64,000 nt of DNA from Leptolinea sp. UBA5366 (GCA_002407845.1 DHPK01000028.1:12147-76146); one strand, 5' to 3'. Counted from the stretch's first letter, positions 1 to 8,863 are shown. Translations and numbers: made by a program. The notes: generated by a model from the letters alone, not told the origin.

Positions 1-160
1 AGCCATCCGCAGCGGGGAAGCCGTCTGGGCAGACCTGTCGCCCGCTGACCGCGCGACCCGTCAAATGCAGCACGAACTGGTTCAGCATGCCGGATTGCTA
101 TCGCAATCTTACGGCAAAGAACCCCGACGCAGAATCAGAATCTTTCAAAATCCGGAGTAG
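1..160 (+). CDS. R3H-domain protein, C-terminal end (partial)
   Basis: The window opens inside a frame (phase set by codon at 2-4) that stops with TAG at 158-160. The visible 52 residues contain an Arg-x3-His pair (RQMQH, roughly residues 20-24) followed by a pattern S-Q-S-Y-G-K-E-P-R-R-R-I-R-I, which is how R3H single-stranded nucleic-acid binding domains end. In Chloroflexota and cyanobacteria such a domain closes a larger ATPase-like protein (Ycf45/SpoIIIAA type); only the R3H part is visible here, so the upstream architecture is inference. The stop lies 4 bases before the tmk start, so the two genes are probably co-transcribed. Confidence 0.6.
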   Translation, partial: AIRSGEAVWADLSPADRATRQMQHELVQHAGLLSQSYGKEPRRRIRIFQNPE

Positions 161-164
161 GCGC

Positions 165-809
165 ATGTTTATCACTTTTGAAGGTCCGGACGGTTCCGGC
201 AAGACAACTCAGATTAAAGCGATCGGCAGCGAGCTGCAGGCGAAGGGATACGATATCATCTACACACGCGAACCGGGCGGCACAGAGATCAGCGACCAGA
301 TCCGCGAGATCATCATGAACATGAAAAACAAACGCATGGCTCCGCGCACCGAGATTCTGCTCTTTTGTTCCGCGCGCGCTCAGCTCGTCGAAGAGCTGAT
401 CCGGCCGGCGCTCGATGCTGGAAAAATCGTCATCAGCGACCGTTATGCCGATTCAACGCTGGCTTATCAGGGGTACGGACATGGCTATGATCAAGATGTT
501 CTCATTCAGCTGCTGAATTTTGCGACCGGCGGTTTATGGCCTGACCTGACACTGCTGCTCGATATTTCTGCTGAAAAGGGGCTGCAGCGGCGGCTGACCA
601 ATCAGGAAGAATGGAACCGGATGGACGACTATCAGCTGGCATTTCATGAGCGCGTCCGCGAAGGCTACCATGCCCTGGCTGCTGCTGATCCGGCTCGCTG
701 GCAGCGCATAGACGCGGATCAGCCAGCAGCGATCATCACCCGCCAGATCAGCGCTGTCATCGAAAAAAGACTGGTGCAATCCATCGGCAAGCGAAAGAAT
801 CCAGATTAA
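165..809 (+). CDS. tmk: Thymidylate kinase
   Basis: Cytosolic dTMP kinase, making dTDP for DNA synthesis. The 214-residue product has the P-loop GPDGSGKTT at about residues 7-15, the DR(Y) motif in DRYADSTLAYQGYG near residue 92, and a C-terminal lid region. The frame is open upstream to an ATG at 87, but that would overlap the R3H gene by 74 bases and add a non-homologous tail. ATG 165 starts exactly at the family N-terminus (MFITFEGPDG) and lies 4 bases after the preceding stop, so translation is probably coupled. Length is usual for bacterial Tmk. Confidence 0.95.
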   Translation: MFITFEGPDGSGKTTQIKAIGSELQAKGYDIIYTREPGGTEISDQIREIIMNMKNKRMAPRTEILLFCSARAQLVEELIRPALDAGKIVISDRYADSTLAYQGYGHGYDQDVLIQLLNFATGGLWPDLTLLLDISAEKGLQRRLTNQEEWNRMDDYQLAFHERVREGYHALAAADPARWQRIDADQPAAIITRQISAVIEKRLVQSIGKRKNPD

Positions 810-877
810 CAATCTGTTAAATATACTTATTTAGGATAAAATCATTCTGTGTCAGACAATTTTGAAAGGAAATAATT

Positions 878-2182
878 ATGCAGAAAAAGACATTTGGATT
901 GATCTTTCTGACAGTTTTATTGAGCCTGACTGCCGTTTCGGCTGTTCTGGCTGCTGATGAATGGGTTCCATACGAACCCGCCGCCGCGACCGGTGAACAG
1001 ATGCAGTGCGTGATCGTCGAGCCGTTGGGGCCGAATGAACAAATAACTGCGGCACTGCCGCCGATTACTGACGAAGACTGGAGCATCGGTCCTGAAGACG
1101 CTCCGCTCACAATTCTCGAATATGCTGATTTCGAATGTCCTTACTGTGCGAATGCCGGTCTGGGGCTGATCGAGTTCCAGCAGAAATATGCGGATGAGGT
1201 TCGGTATGTTTACCGCCATTTCCCGCTTGATTACCACACCAAAGCACCGATGGCAGCTTATGCCGCGGATGCTGCCGGCGTTCAGGGACTTTTCTTTGAA
1301 GCCGAACATTTGCTTTACGCTCAGCGCGACGCTTGGATTTCACTGGCAACGCTCGATGACTTCGAAGCCTGGATCAAAAAGACCTTCGAAGCCGAAATCC
1401 CGGGACTTGATTTTGAAAAGTGGCAGACTGATTTTGCAGATGCTGACCTGCGTGCCAAAGTGGACGGCGCCTTTGATGAAGTTGCCGCGACCGGCGTTGT
1501 CGGTGGCACGCCGACTATCTTCCTGAACTTCAACGGGTATCAAGGCGGGATCGACGAAGCATCCCTGCGAAAATTCCTCGAATTCTTCAAGCTGCAGTCG
1601 AAAACTTACGCCGAATGTCCGCCGATGCTGGTTCAGCCGGATGAATCGTACCGCGCAGTTGTCGACACCACCAAAGGGCAGTTTGTGATTGACCTTTATG
1701 CTGACGTAGCGCCGCTGGCAGTGAATAACTTCATTTTCCTGGCGCGTGAAGGCTGGTTTGACGGAATCACTTTCCATCGCATTGTCCAGGGCTTTGTCGC
1801 CCAGACCGGCGACCCGAGCGCATCCGGGCTGGGAACGCCCGGCTACCAATTTGCTACTGAGACCCATGATGTCAAATATGGCGAGCCCGGCATGGTCGGG
1901 ATGGCAAACTCAGGCGCGGATAAAAACGGCAGCCAATTCTTCATCACCTTCAATCTGCATGATTATTACCTGCAGTCAATCAAAGCAGCGAATGACAATG
2001 TGAAGGATGAAGCTGAAAAGATGACCGACGAACAGGTTGAAGAAGAAGTTCAGAAACAGCTTGAAACCATGTCTTCAAATTACACAATCTTCGGCAAAGT
2101 CACCGAGGGGTATGAAAAAGCGGAAGCATTGACTTCCTCTGATGTTATTCTGACCATCAAAATCGAATCTAAAGCGAAATAA
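878..2182 (+). CDS. Secreted DsbA-like / cyclophilin fusion protein
   Basis: A 434-residue exported protein predicted to combine thiol-disulfide chemistry with peptidyl-prolyl isomerisation in the cell envelope. Residues 1-25 are a classic signal peptide ending SAVLAA. A thioredoxin-4/DsbA-type domain follows (about 65-245), with the redox site CPYC at residues 87-90 and a cis-Pro region GTPTIF near 210. A cyclophilin-type isomerase domain fills about 260-432, with FHRIVQGF, the GMVGMANSG stretch and SQFFITF. A charged helix (about 372-400) interrupts the cyclophilin domain after the active-site strands. RBS AAGGAAAT precedes ATG 878. An A/T-rich stretch at 810-877 separates it from tmk. The fusion is unusual: the two activities are normally on separate proteins. 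Confidence 0.85.
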   Translation: MQKKTFGLIFLTVLLSLTAVSAVLAADEWVPYEPAAATGEQMQCVIVEPLGPNEQITAALPPITDEDWSIGPEDAPLTILEYADFECPYCANAGLGLIEFQQKYADEVRYVYRHFPLDYHTKAPMAAYAADAAGVQGLFFEAEHLLYAQRDAWISLATLDDFEAWIKKTFEAEIPGLDFEKWQTDFADADLRAKVDGAFDEVAATGVVGGTPTIFLNFNGYQGGIDEASLRKFLEFFKLQSKTYAECPPMLVQPDESYRAVVDTTKGQFVIDLYADVAPLAVNNFIFLAREGWFDGITFHRIVQGFVAQTGDPSASGLGTPGYQFATETHDVKYGEPGMVGMANSGADKNGSQFFITFNLHDYYLQSIKAANDNVKDEAEKMTDEQVEEEVQKQLETMSSNYTIFGKVTEGYEKAEALTSSDVILTIKIESKAK

Positions 2183-2192
2183 ACAGTCTAAA

Positions 2193-2224
2193 GATCAGGC
2201 GTCATCAGCTGATGACGCCTGATC
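2193..2224. terminator. Perfect 32-nt palindrome between fusion gene and plsC
   Basis: Two exact 16-base arms (2193-2208 and 2209-2224) meet without a spacer, so the transcript can fold into a very stable hairpin 11 bases after the stop at 2182. The following bases are only moderately T-rich (gtgttatt), so it may be a Rho-independent terminator, a processing/stability hairpin, or a protein-binding palindrome. It lies 20 bases upstream of the next start. Confidence 0.6.
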
Positions 2225-2243
2225 GTGTTATTATGAGGAAAGA

Positions 2244-2936
2244 ATGAAGAGAAAATCAATTTTCAAAATTTTAGATGTTGCATACAGTGCTCTGACCCAC
2301 TCTTCATTTATTAACTCAGAGTTTTTACCCAAAACCGGACCGCTGATTCTGGCAACCAATCACATGAGCCGCCTCGATTTCCCGCTATTTGGGAAAAAGG
2401 AATTCCGCGATGACTGGACTGCCCTGGTCGCCGATTCTTACAAGTCCTGGCCGGTTTTCAATAAAATTGTCGATGATATCGGCATGATTTGGATCGACCG
2501 TACGAAAGCTGACTTTACCGCTTTCAAACAAGCCTTTTCCTGGCTTAAAGAGGGAAAATTATTGGTGCTCGCTCCGGAAGGAACGCGCAGCCGCACTGCC
2601 CAGCTGCTCAAAGCCAAATCGGGCATTGTCCTGCTGGCGATGAAATCAGGCGTCCCGGTCTGCACCGGCAGTGTGACCGGAACAGAAAATTTCATGAACG
2701 AATTCCGTCATTTCAGGAAACCGAGAATCAGCATGCGGTTCAGTCCGCCTTACGTCATGCCGAAAGTTGACCCTGATCATCGGGATGAATCGCTTGAAGC
2801 CGCGACCGATGACCTGATGTGCCGAATCGCTGCCATGCTGCCTGATAAATATCACGGTTACTATAAAGACAACCCAAGAATCAATCAGCTGAGAGAAGAA
2901 TGGCAATCCGTTCCGGATTTGAAACTTCCTGAATAG
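2244..2936 (+). CDS. plsC: 1-acyl-sn-glycerol-3-phosphate acyltransferase family protein
   Basis: Membrane-associated acyltransferase of phospholipid synthesis, 230 residues. The catalytic H-x4-D motif appears as NHMSRLDFP (about residues 39-47) and the substrate-binding EGTRSR motif as APEGTRSRT near residue 114; GVPVCTGSVTGTE matches the fourth family block. The start ATG 2244 follows GAGGAAAGA at a good RBS distance. Members of this superfamily differ in acceptor (lysophosphatidate, glycerol-3-phosphate or others), which cannot be read from the sequence. Confidence 0.88.
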   Translation: MKRKSIFKILDVAYSALTHSSFINSEFLPKTGPLILATNHMSRLDFPLFGKKEFRDDWTALVADSYKSWPVFNKIVDDIGMIWIDRTKADFTAFKQAFSWLKEGKLLVLAPEGTRSRTAQLLKAKSGIVLLAMKSGVPVCTGSVTGTENFMNEFRHFRKPRISMRFSPPYVMPKVDPDHRDESLEAATDDLMCRIAAMLPDKYHGYYKDNPRINQLREEWQSVPDLKLPE

Positions 2937-3227
2937 TTGTAACGTATAAGTATTGAACATTAATTTAGTTGATCATTGTTTTTCATGCTATAATCTGAAA
3001 GCCGCACTGTAAATAAATGTGAATAAAATTGAAACAAGAAAGTTGAAACACCTTCCAAATTGATGCTGAGTTGGAGCGACCTCCCAAAATATAGTCTGCT
3101 GAATTAATAAATTGCAAAAAATCTCATTTTTGCATCTTTACCTGCTTGGATGAGGGTGCATATTTTCAAAAAAATCATTTGAATTAAAACAAATAACCTT
3201 AACTCTATTACCCAGGATAAACCATCT
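2937..3227 (+). promoter_or_regulatory. rho leader, possible promoter and hairpin
   Basis: This 291-base A/T-rich gap precedes rho. It holds TATAAT at 2989-2994 with no convincing -35 at the right distance (TTGATC at 2969-2974 gives only a 14-base spacer). An 8-bp hairpin lies at 3113-3120/3127-3134 (arms tgcaaaaa and tttttgca, 6-base loop). If transcription starts near 3001 the mRNA has a leader of about 225 bases, which fits the autogenous attenuation known for rho in other bacteria; that link is inference. Confidence 0.35.
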
Positions 3228-4502
3228 ATGAAAAAAGAATCACTTGTTAACATGTCGCTGTCTGAACTGCGAAAAATCGCCAAAGGATTGGAAATTCCCA
3301 ATTCGCAAAGGCTCAAAAAGGACAACCTCGTAGTCAGAATTCGGCAGGCGCAGGGAGAAAAAGAGGGGATAGAAATCCGCGGAGGAATCCTTGAAATCCT
3401 GAATGAAGGCATTGGATTTCTGCGCGCAAACTATCAGATCAGCGCTGAAGACGTTTATGTCTCTCAGGCGCAGCTCCGGCGTTATCACCTCCGCAGCGGA
3501 GATCAGGTGATCGGAGTGGTTCGTCCGCCGCGGGATTCCGAACGCCATTACGGGCTGCTGAAAGTTGAATCGATCAACGGTCTCACCCCGGAAGAAGCCA
3601 AGGACCGCAAAGCATTTGAATCGATGACACCGATCTTCCCGAATGATCGTTTCAACATCGAATATGATCCGAGCAGTCATGCCACCCGGCTGATTGACCT
3701 GATCGCGCCGATCGGGCGCGGGCAGCGCGGCATGATCGTCTCTCCGCCAAAAGCAGGAAAGACCACCATTTTGAAACAGGTCGCCAATGCGATTTCCTCC
3801 AGTTATCCGGATGTCCATCTGATCATCGCCCTGATCGGCGAACGGCCAGAAGAAGTCACGGACATGGATCGCTCAGTTGACGCAGAAGTGGTCGCCTCTA
3901 CGTTTGACGAGCCGGTCAACCAGCATGTGCGCACCTCTGAAATCACACTCGAACGGGCAAAGCGCCTGGTCGAAGTCGGCAAAGACGTGGTGATCTTGCT
4001 GGACAGTTTGACCAGACTTGCAAGGGCTTATAATATGGTTGTGAACCCTTCCGGCAGAACGCTGTCCGGCGGGATGGATCCATCTGCGATGTATCCGCCC
4101 AAACGCTTTTTCGGCGCTGCGCGGAACTTGGAAGAAGGTGGATCGCTGACGATCTTAGCAACCGCGCTGGTGGACACCGGCTCACGGCTGGATGACGTCG
4201 TTTATGAGGAATTCAAAGGAACCGGGAATATGGAACTCCATCTTTCCCGTAAGCTGCAGGAGCGCAGAATCTTCCCGGCAATCGATATTGAAAAATCGGG
4301 CACGCGCCGTGAAGACTTGCTGCTGGGGCCGGATCTGCTCCCAAGAGTCTGGCTGATGCGGCGGATGTACATGCAGATGATCGGCCAGCAGCCGCAAGGC
4401 GCAGGCATGGACACTGCAATCGCCACCGAAGCCATTATTCAGCGGATGGCGAAATCTAAGACCAACATCGAATTCCTCGAGAATTTGACGGAGGATATGT
4501 GA
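3228..4502 (+). CDS. rho: Transcription termination factor Rho
   Basis: Hexameric RNA-dependent ATPase that ends transcription. The 424-residue protein has the Rho-N helical domain (about 1-45, starting LVNMSLSELRKIAKGLEIP), an OSB-fold RNA-binding domain (about 50-120, GGILEILNEGIGFLRA) and the RecA-like motor with P-loop SPPKAGKTT near 173-181, Walker B VVILLDSLTRLARAYN, and the Q/R-loop segment GGMDPSAMYPPKRFFGAARN. No long acidic or basic insertion is present in the N-terminal part, unlike actinobacterial Rho. Its stop overlaps the next start (ATGTGA), so the downstream peptidase is translationally coupled. Confidence 0.97.
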   Translation: MKKESLVNMSLSELRKIAKGLEIPNSQRLKKDNLVVRIRQAQGEKEGIEIRGGILEILNEGIGFLRANYQISAEDVYVSQAQLRRYHLRSGDQVIGVVRPPRDSERHYGLLKVESINGLTPEEAKDRKAFESMTPIFPNDRFNIEYDPSSHATRLIDLIAPIGRGQRGMIVSPPKAGKTTILKQVANAISSSYPDVHLIIALIGERPEEVTDMDRSVDAEVVASTFDEPVNQHVRTSEITLERAKRLVEVGKDVVILLDSLTRLARAYNMVVNPSGRTLSGGMDPSAMYPPKRFFGAARNLEEGGSLTILATALVDTGSRLDDVVYEEFKGTGNMELHLSRKLQERRIFPAIDIEKSGTRREDLLLGPDLLPRVWLMRRMYMQMIGQQPQGAGMDTAIATEAIIQRMAKSKTNIEFLENLTEDM

Positions 4503-5599
4503 GATTGAACTCGGGAATGCCTGAGAGGAAAAAGAAAACTCCTGTCTGGCTCCCACCCCTTTTATGGGTTATTGCATTAGGATGTGTTTTTTTCATGGGC
4601 GTCGTGATCGCACAGAGGACACCCGTGATTCGCGGAACAGCTGATCAGAACGCAAATGCCGAACAGCTCGGAGAAATGCTGGTCGATCAGGCGGAATCAA
4701 ACCCCGAACTTCCGGACACATTGAACCCGATCACAGTCAGCGGCACGCGGGCAGTTCTGCGGCAGTCAAAACTGACAACCAGCAAACCGGAACGCGGCAA
4801 CAGTGAACCGCAGACTTACACGATTAAACAGGGCGATTCCATCTACGGCATCGCCAGAAAGTTTGATCTTAAACCGGAGACCATCCTCTGGTCGAATTAC
4901 AACGTTCTGTATGATGATGCGCACAATATTTCGGTCGGTGAAGAGCTGGTCATCCCTCCCGGAGACGGCATTTATTACGAATGGAAAGACAATGATGTTC
5001 TTCAAAAAATCGCCGATAAATACCGCGTTCAGGTCAAGGAAATTTTAGCCTACCCCGCCAACTATCTGGATATTACCAACCCTGTCATCAAAACCGGCGA
5101 CTTCGTCATGCTGCCCGGCGGATATCGGGAAACTGCCGTCATCAGCCCGGTCGTTTTTGAATATTCCAAAAACTCAGGCGTGAAAAAAGTTATCTCCGGA
5201 CCCGGCGGCTGCGCCTGGGACTATCGCGGGTACGGCAACGGATCATTCGTCTGGCCGACTGCCAGCCATTCAGTCTCCGGCAACGATTTCTGGTCAGGGC
5301 ACATGGGACTTGATATTGCGACCGTTGACGGCGGTCCAATTTATGCCACGGACGGCGGAACAGTCATATACGCCGGATCAATCGGCGGCGGATACGGTAT
5401 CATGGTAATGATTGACCACGGCAATGGTTATCAGAGCCTCTATGGTCACTTGTCATCCACTGCAGTCAGCTGCGGCCAAGCCGTTTCGCAGGGTCAGCTG
5501 ATTGCGTATGGCGGCAGCACAGGAAATTCAACCGGACCTCACCTTCATTTCGAAGTCCGTTACGGCGGGGGGGATGTGAATCCCTGGAATATCTTGTAA
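4499..5599 (+). CDS. LysM / M23 peptidoglycan peptidase, membrane anchored
   Basis: A 366-residue envelope protein predicted to bind and cut peptidoglycan. One N-terminal transmembrane segment (about 18-38) follows a basic stretch PERKKK. Two LysM domains come next: YTIKQGDSIYGIARKFDL (about 107-153) and a more divergent copy around 159-206. The C-terminal M23 domain (about 255-366) keeps the zinc ligands H268-x3-D272 (GHMGLD) and H350 in GPHLHFE, plus H317 in YGHL. The start is a GTG at 4499-4501 overlapping the rho stop, with GGAGG at 4490-4494; ATG 4517 is an alternative. Peptidoglycan targeting is family knowledge; the exact bond cut is not visible. Confidence 0.9.
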   Translation: MRLNSGMPERKKKTPVWLPPLLWVIALGCVFFMGVVIAQRTPVIRGTADQNANAEQLGEMLVDQAESNPELPDTLNPITVSGTRAVLRQSKLTTSKPERGNSEPQTYTIKQGDSIYGIARKFDLKPETILWSNYNVLYDDAHNISVGEELVIPPGDGIYYEWKDNDVLQKIADKYRVQVKEILAYPANYLDITNPVIKTGDFVMLPGGYRETAVISPVVFEYSKNSGVKKVISGPGGCAWDYRGYGNGSFVWPTASHSVSGNDFWSGHMGLDIATVDGGPIYATDGGTVIYAGSIGGGYGIMVMIDHGNGYQSLYGHLSSTAVSCGQAVSQGQLIAYGGSTGNSTGPHLHFEVRYGGGDVNPWNIL

Positions 5600-5629
5600 G
5601 CGAACGAACCGCTGAACATTTGAATAATT

Positions 5630-5664
5630 AAAGGCTGATTGACAAAAAAGATCGATCAGCCTTT
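5630..5664 (+). terminator. Rho-independent-type hairpin after the M23 gene
   Basis: Arms aaaggctgat (5630-5639) and atcagccttt (5655-5664) form a perfect 10-bp stem around a 15-base loop, followed by gtcttg. It sits 30 bases after the stop at 5599 and before the ABC exporter gene, so it probably ends the rho-M23 transcript. Confidence 0.65.
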
Positions 5665-5727
5665 GTCTTGAAACAGGATAAAAAACAAGGCAGAAAAACA
5701 AAATCCAATAAATTTATATAGGCAGCG

Positions 5728-7488
5728 ATGAAACCCAGTACTTTTAAACGATTTATTTCTTTCTATGGTCCTTATAAAAGAACACTGTTCTTTGATCTGC
5801 TCTGCGCCATGCTCGTCAGCGCAGTCGGGCTGATCTTCCCAATGATCATCCAGCGGCTCACCAACGAAGTCTTCCTTCTGCACGACAGTGCACTGATGCA
5901 GCGGCTGCTGCTTCAATACGCAGCATTCCTGCTGATCCTCTATGTGATTGAAGCGCTGGCTCAGTTTTACATGACTTCATACGGGCACATCATGGGTGCA
6001 AAGATGGAAGCCGATATGCGCCGCAACCTGTTCAGCCACATGGAACGCCTGTCTTTTTCCTACTATGACAAAACCGATACCGGAAACCTGATGTCGCGGC
6101 TGATCACCGATCTGTTTGATGTGACAGAACTGGCGCACCATGGTCCCGAAGATGTGTTTATCTCGCTGGGAAAACTGATCGGCTCATTCGTGATTCTGTT
6201 CAACATCCACGTGCCGACCACACTGGCATTGCTGCTGGCAACCGTTCTGATGATCTTCTTCACCTATAAACAGAACAAACGCATGCAGCGCACATTCATG
6301 GAAAATCGCCGCCGCATCGCCGAAGTGAATTCGATCATTCAGGACAGTCTGTCCGGAATCCGAACGGTCCAGTCCTTCTCAAACGAACACATCGAGGAGA
6401 AAAAGTTTCAGGACGGCAACCTGCGATTCCTCGAATCTAAAAAAGAAAACTATCTGGTCATGGGGCAGTTTCATTCATCGATCGGCTTCATGCAGGGCAT
6501 GATGTATCTCTCTGTTCTGCTGGTCGGAGGATTTTCAATCATCCGCGGAACGATGCCGGCATCCAGCTTGATTGCATATATTCTGTATATCAACATGTTC
6601 CTCGAACCCATCCGCCGGCTGGTCAACTTCACCGAGCAATACCAGCGGGGCATGACCGGATTTCAGCGCATGATCGAAGTCCTGGACATCAACCCGGAAG
6701 TCAAAAATCGCCCGCATGCCAAAGATGCCGGCGTATTAAAAGGCGACATCCGCTTTAACAATGTCACATTCAACTATGAGAATGACGAACCCGTTCTGCA
6801 AAACATTTCAATCCATATTCCGCAAGGTTCGACTGTGGCGCTGGTCGGTCCTTCAGGCGCGGGCAAGACGACGTTTTGTTCGCTGATCCCGCGCTTTTAT
6901 GACGTCGCAGAAGGACAGGTCACAATCGACGGGACCGATGTCCGCGACATGACGCTCCAGTCACTGCGCGAAAACATCGGCGTAGTTCAGCAGGATGTCT
7001 ATATTTTCAACAGCACCGTCCGCGACAACATCGCATTCGGCAAGCCCGATGCATCAGACGAGGAAATTGAAAAGGCAGCGAAACAGGCGAACATCCATCA
7101 ATTCATCATGTCCCTGCCGAACGGTTATGATACTGAAATGGGAGATCGCGGCGTGCGTTTCTCCGGCGGGCAAAAACAGCGCATCTCAATTGCCCGGGTG
7201 TTTCTGAAAAATCCGCCGATCCTGATTTTAGATGAAGCGACCTCATCGCTGGATAATGAAAGCGAAATTTTCATTCAGGAAAGCCTGAACACGCTTTCGC
7301 GCGATCGCACCACGCTGGTGATCGCCCACCGCCTCTCGACAATCCGCAACGCTGATGAAATTCTGACGCTGACGGAAAATGGCATCGTTGAGCGCGGATC
7401 CCATGCCGAGCTGTTGGCGCTCGACGGACTTTACGCTAAACTGTACCGCATGCAGTTTACTGCGCTGCAAGCCGCTGATGAAGCCTGA
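5728..7488 (+). CDS. ABC exporter half-transporter (fused membrane and ATPase domains)
   Basis: A 586-residue ABC-B type exporter. The transmembrane domain covers about 1-320, with hydrophobic segments near 20, 60, 140, 160, 250 and 280. The ATPase domain (about 340-575) has Walker A GPSGAGKTT, Q-loop GVVQQDVYIF, signature FSGGQKQRISIAR, Walker B ILILDEATSSLD and the switch histidine in VIAHRLSTI. Half-transporters of this layout work as homo- or heterodimers; no partner is adjacent, so a homodimer is likely. The substrate (lipid, peptide or drug) cannot be deduced. It has its own gap (5665-5727) with no clear promoter or strong RBS. Confidence 0.93.
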   Translation: MKPSTFKRFISFYGPYKRTLFFDLLCAMLVSAVGLIFPMIIQRLTNEVFLLHDSALMQRLLLQYAAFLLILYVIEALAQFYMTSYGHIMGAKMEADMRRNLFSHMERLSFSYYDKTDTGNLMSRLITDLFDVTELAHHGPEDVFISLGKLIGSFVILFNIHVPTTLALLLATVLMIFFTYKQNKRMQRTFMENRRRIAEVNSIIQDSLSGIRTVQSFSNEHIEEKKFQDGNLRFLESKKENYLVMGQFHSSIGFMQGMMYLSVLLVGGFSIIRGTMPASSLIAYILYINMFLEPIRRLVNFTEQYQRGMTGFQRMIEVLDINPEVKNRPHAKDAGVLKGDIRFNNVTFNYENDEPVLQNISIHIPQGSTVALVGPSGAGKTTFCSLIPRFYDVAEGQVTIDGTDVRDMTLQSLRENIGVVQQDVYIFNSTVRDNIAFGKPDASDEEIEKAAKQANIHQFIMSLPNGYDTEMGDRGVRFSGGQKQRISIARVFLKNPPILILDEATSSLDNESEIFIQESLNTLSRDRTTLVIAHRLSTIRNADEILTLTENGIVERGSHAELLALDGLYAKLYRMQFTALQAADEA

Positions 7489-7524
7489 CAGGCTTTGACT
7501 AGCACCTAACTGATGACTTTCAAA

Positions 7525-7550
7525 AGGATCTGCCCGGCTTGGCAGATCCT
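7525..7550. terminator. Terminator hairpin after the ABC exporter
   Basis: Perfect 10-bp stem aggatctgcc (7525-7534) / ggcagatcct (7541-7550), 6-base loop, then atttcttct. It lies 36 bases downstream of the exporter stop. The rest of the gap to 7643 holds a short direct repeat of gaaatttcct (once just before and once inside the end of the DUF4386 gene) and no gene. Confidence 0.7.
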
Positions 7551-7643
7551 ATTTCTTCTAATACGGCAGTTTTCCGCTGCGGGGAGACCGCTTCTTCCTT
7601 CCGCAGGCACGCGCTCGCGGACAGTTTGATGAGCTGAAATTTC

Positions 7644-8282
7644 CTATGAAAGAGCCGAAATTTCCTGGGAGCGGTTCAGCCCTTTGAAAATCAGCCAGAT
7701 CGGGAAAATGAGCTCAAACAGCGAACCCGGCACAAAAAGGATCATGCCCACGTTGGTAATGCCGAACAGTCCCAGGAAGCCGCTCGCTGTCAGCGCCAGA
7801 TAGCCAACGATCCCCAGCAGTCCCAGCCAGCGGGGAACAAGCTGGAACCTGAAAAGGACGATGCAGAGTCCGATGCTGCCGATTCCCAGCGAGATCATCC
7901 CAAACTGAAACAGCAGATCCCGGAATCCCACCACTGAAGTTCCGAGCAGCTGAACTGCTTCAGCGCTCATCTGCGGGATCAGCAAGGCGCAAACCGAGCC
8001 GATCAGCAGTAAAACCGCTTCAATAACGCGTGCAGCTCCATATGCAGCCGCAGTTGCTTCGCTGTACCGCCGCACAATCGGAACCAACAGCACAGCAATC
8101 CCAACCACCGCAGCCGAGTTAATGAATTCCAGCACCACGCCGAGCTGGATCTTTGCTCTTTGAATGTCAGCAAACTGATTAGGCAGATCCAGCCCGCTGA
8201 CAACGAGTTCACTGCCAGCCATGTATACCGCCATTGCAATCAAAAATAATGCCCCTGCTGCAATTTCGTTCTTTCGGTTCAT
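7644..8282 (-). CDS. DUF4386-family membrane protein
   Basis: A 212-residue integral membrane protein with about six hydrophobic segments, opening NRKNEIAAGALFLIAMAVYM, which resembles the DUF4386 family. Function of that family is unknown. The preferred start is ATG at 8280-8282, preceded by a strong AAGGAG site. An alternative ATG at 8298-8300 overlaps the stop of the upstream tetR gene (ATGA). Either way the two genes form one transcription unit, and the product is probably the main target of that regulator. It is unlikely to be an efflux pump of a known class: no transporter motif is seen. Confidence 0.72.
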   Translation of the reverse strand: MNRKNEIAAGALFLIAMAVYMAGSELVVSGLDLPNQFADIQRAKIQLGVVLEFINSAAVVGIAVLLVPIVRRYSEATAAAYGAARVIEAVLLLIGSVCALLIPQMSAEAVQLLGTSVVGFRDLLFQFGMISLGIGSIGLCIVLFRFQLVPRWLGLLGIVGYLALTASGFLGLFGITNVGMILFVPGSLFELIFPIWLIFKGLNRSQEISALS

Positions 8283-8296
8283 TTTTTCTCCTTCGC

Positions 8297-8851
8297 TCAT
8301 TGATCCTGCTGACTGATTCGTTTGAACAGATTTGTGACCATCGCTTCAATCTCAGATCGCTCAATTCGCAGTTGGTTGCTCACCAGCATGGCAGCGATCC
8401 CGTGGACATACAGCCACATATCCGTGAAAATCGCTGATGCATTTGGCGAATCTATCCGTGCAACACTCGGCAACCGGTTCACGACATCCTCGTCACACCC
8501 TGTTACAAACGCGCCGATCGGCTGTCCCGCAAAGGAATTCGACATGAACAACAGGCGGAATAGCTGAGTCTCTTTGAGCGCAAAATCAATATATGCCAGT
8601 CCTGTTTTCACAAAAATGTCGTCATCTGGATCAAGGTTTTCAAACCAGGCGCTGTGATAGCGCTCAGCCATCTGATAAACCTCCTGCTTGAGGTCAGCCA
8701 TATTGGCGTAACGGCTATAAATTGGCTGGGTTGAACAGTTCAGCTCTTTCGCAAGGTTGCGGGCATTCAAATTTTCAATGCCTTCTTTTCGCACCAGCTG
8801 AAAGGCTGCTTCACGAATGGTCTCTTCGGTTACTCTTTTTTCTGGCGGCAT
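8297..8851 (-). CDS. TetR/AcrR-family transcriptional regulator
   Basis: A 184-residue DNA-binding protein. The N-terminal helix-turn-helix (about 6-52) reads TEETIREAAFQLVRKEGIEN, then LNARNLAKELNCSTQPIYSRY, matching TetR_N. The C-terminal ligand-binding part is all-helical and divergent, with WFENLDPDDDIFVKTGLAYI resembling the WHG-type TetR C-domain. It is followed with a 4-base overlap by the DUF4386 gene and preceded by a palindromic A/T-rich site, the pattern of an autoregulated repressor. The ligand is unknown. Confidence 0.88.
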   Translation of the reverse strand: MPPEKRVTEETIREAAFQLVRKEGIENLNARNLAKELNCSTQPIYSRYANMADLKQEVYQMAERYHSAWFENLDPDDDIFVKTGLAYIDFALKETQLFRLLFMSNSFAGQPIGAFVTGCDEDVVNRLPSVARIDSPNASAIFTDMWLYVHGIAAMLVSNQLRIERSEIEAMVTNLFKRISQQDQ

Positions 8852-8863
8852 CTGACTCTCCTT

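Noticed and set aside
87..164. Upstream ATG for thymidylate kinase
   Set aside because: It would overlap the R3H gene by 74 bases and add residues with no similarity to Tmk; ATG 165 gives the family N-terminus.
2969..2994. Complete sigma-70-like promoter before rho
   Set aside because: TATAAT is good but the TTGATC upstream leaves only 14 bases of spacer; kept only as a possible -10.
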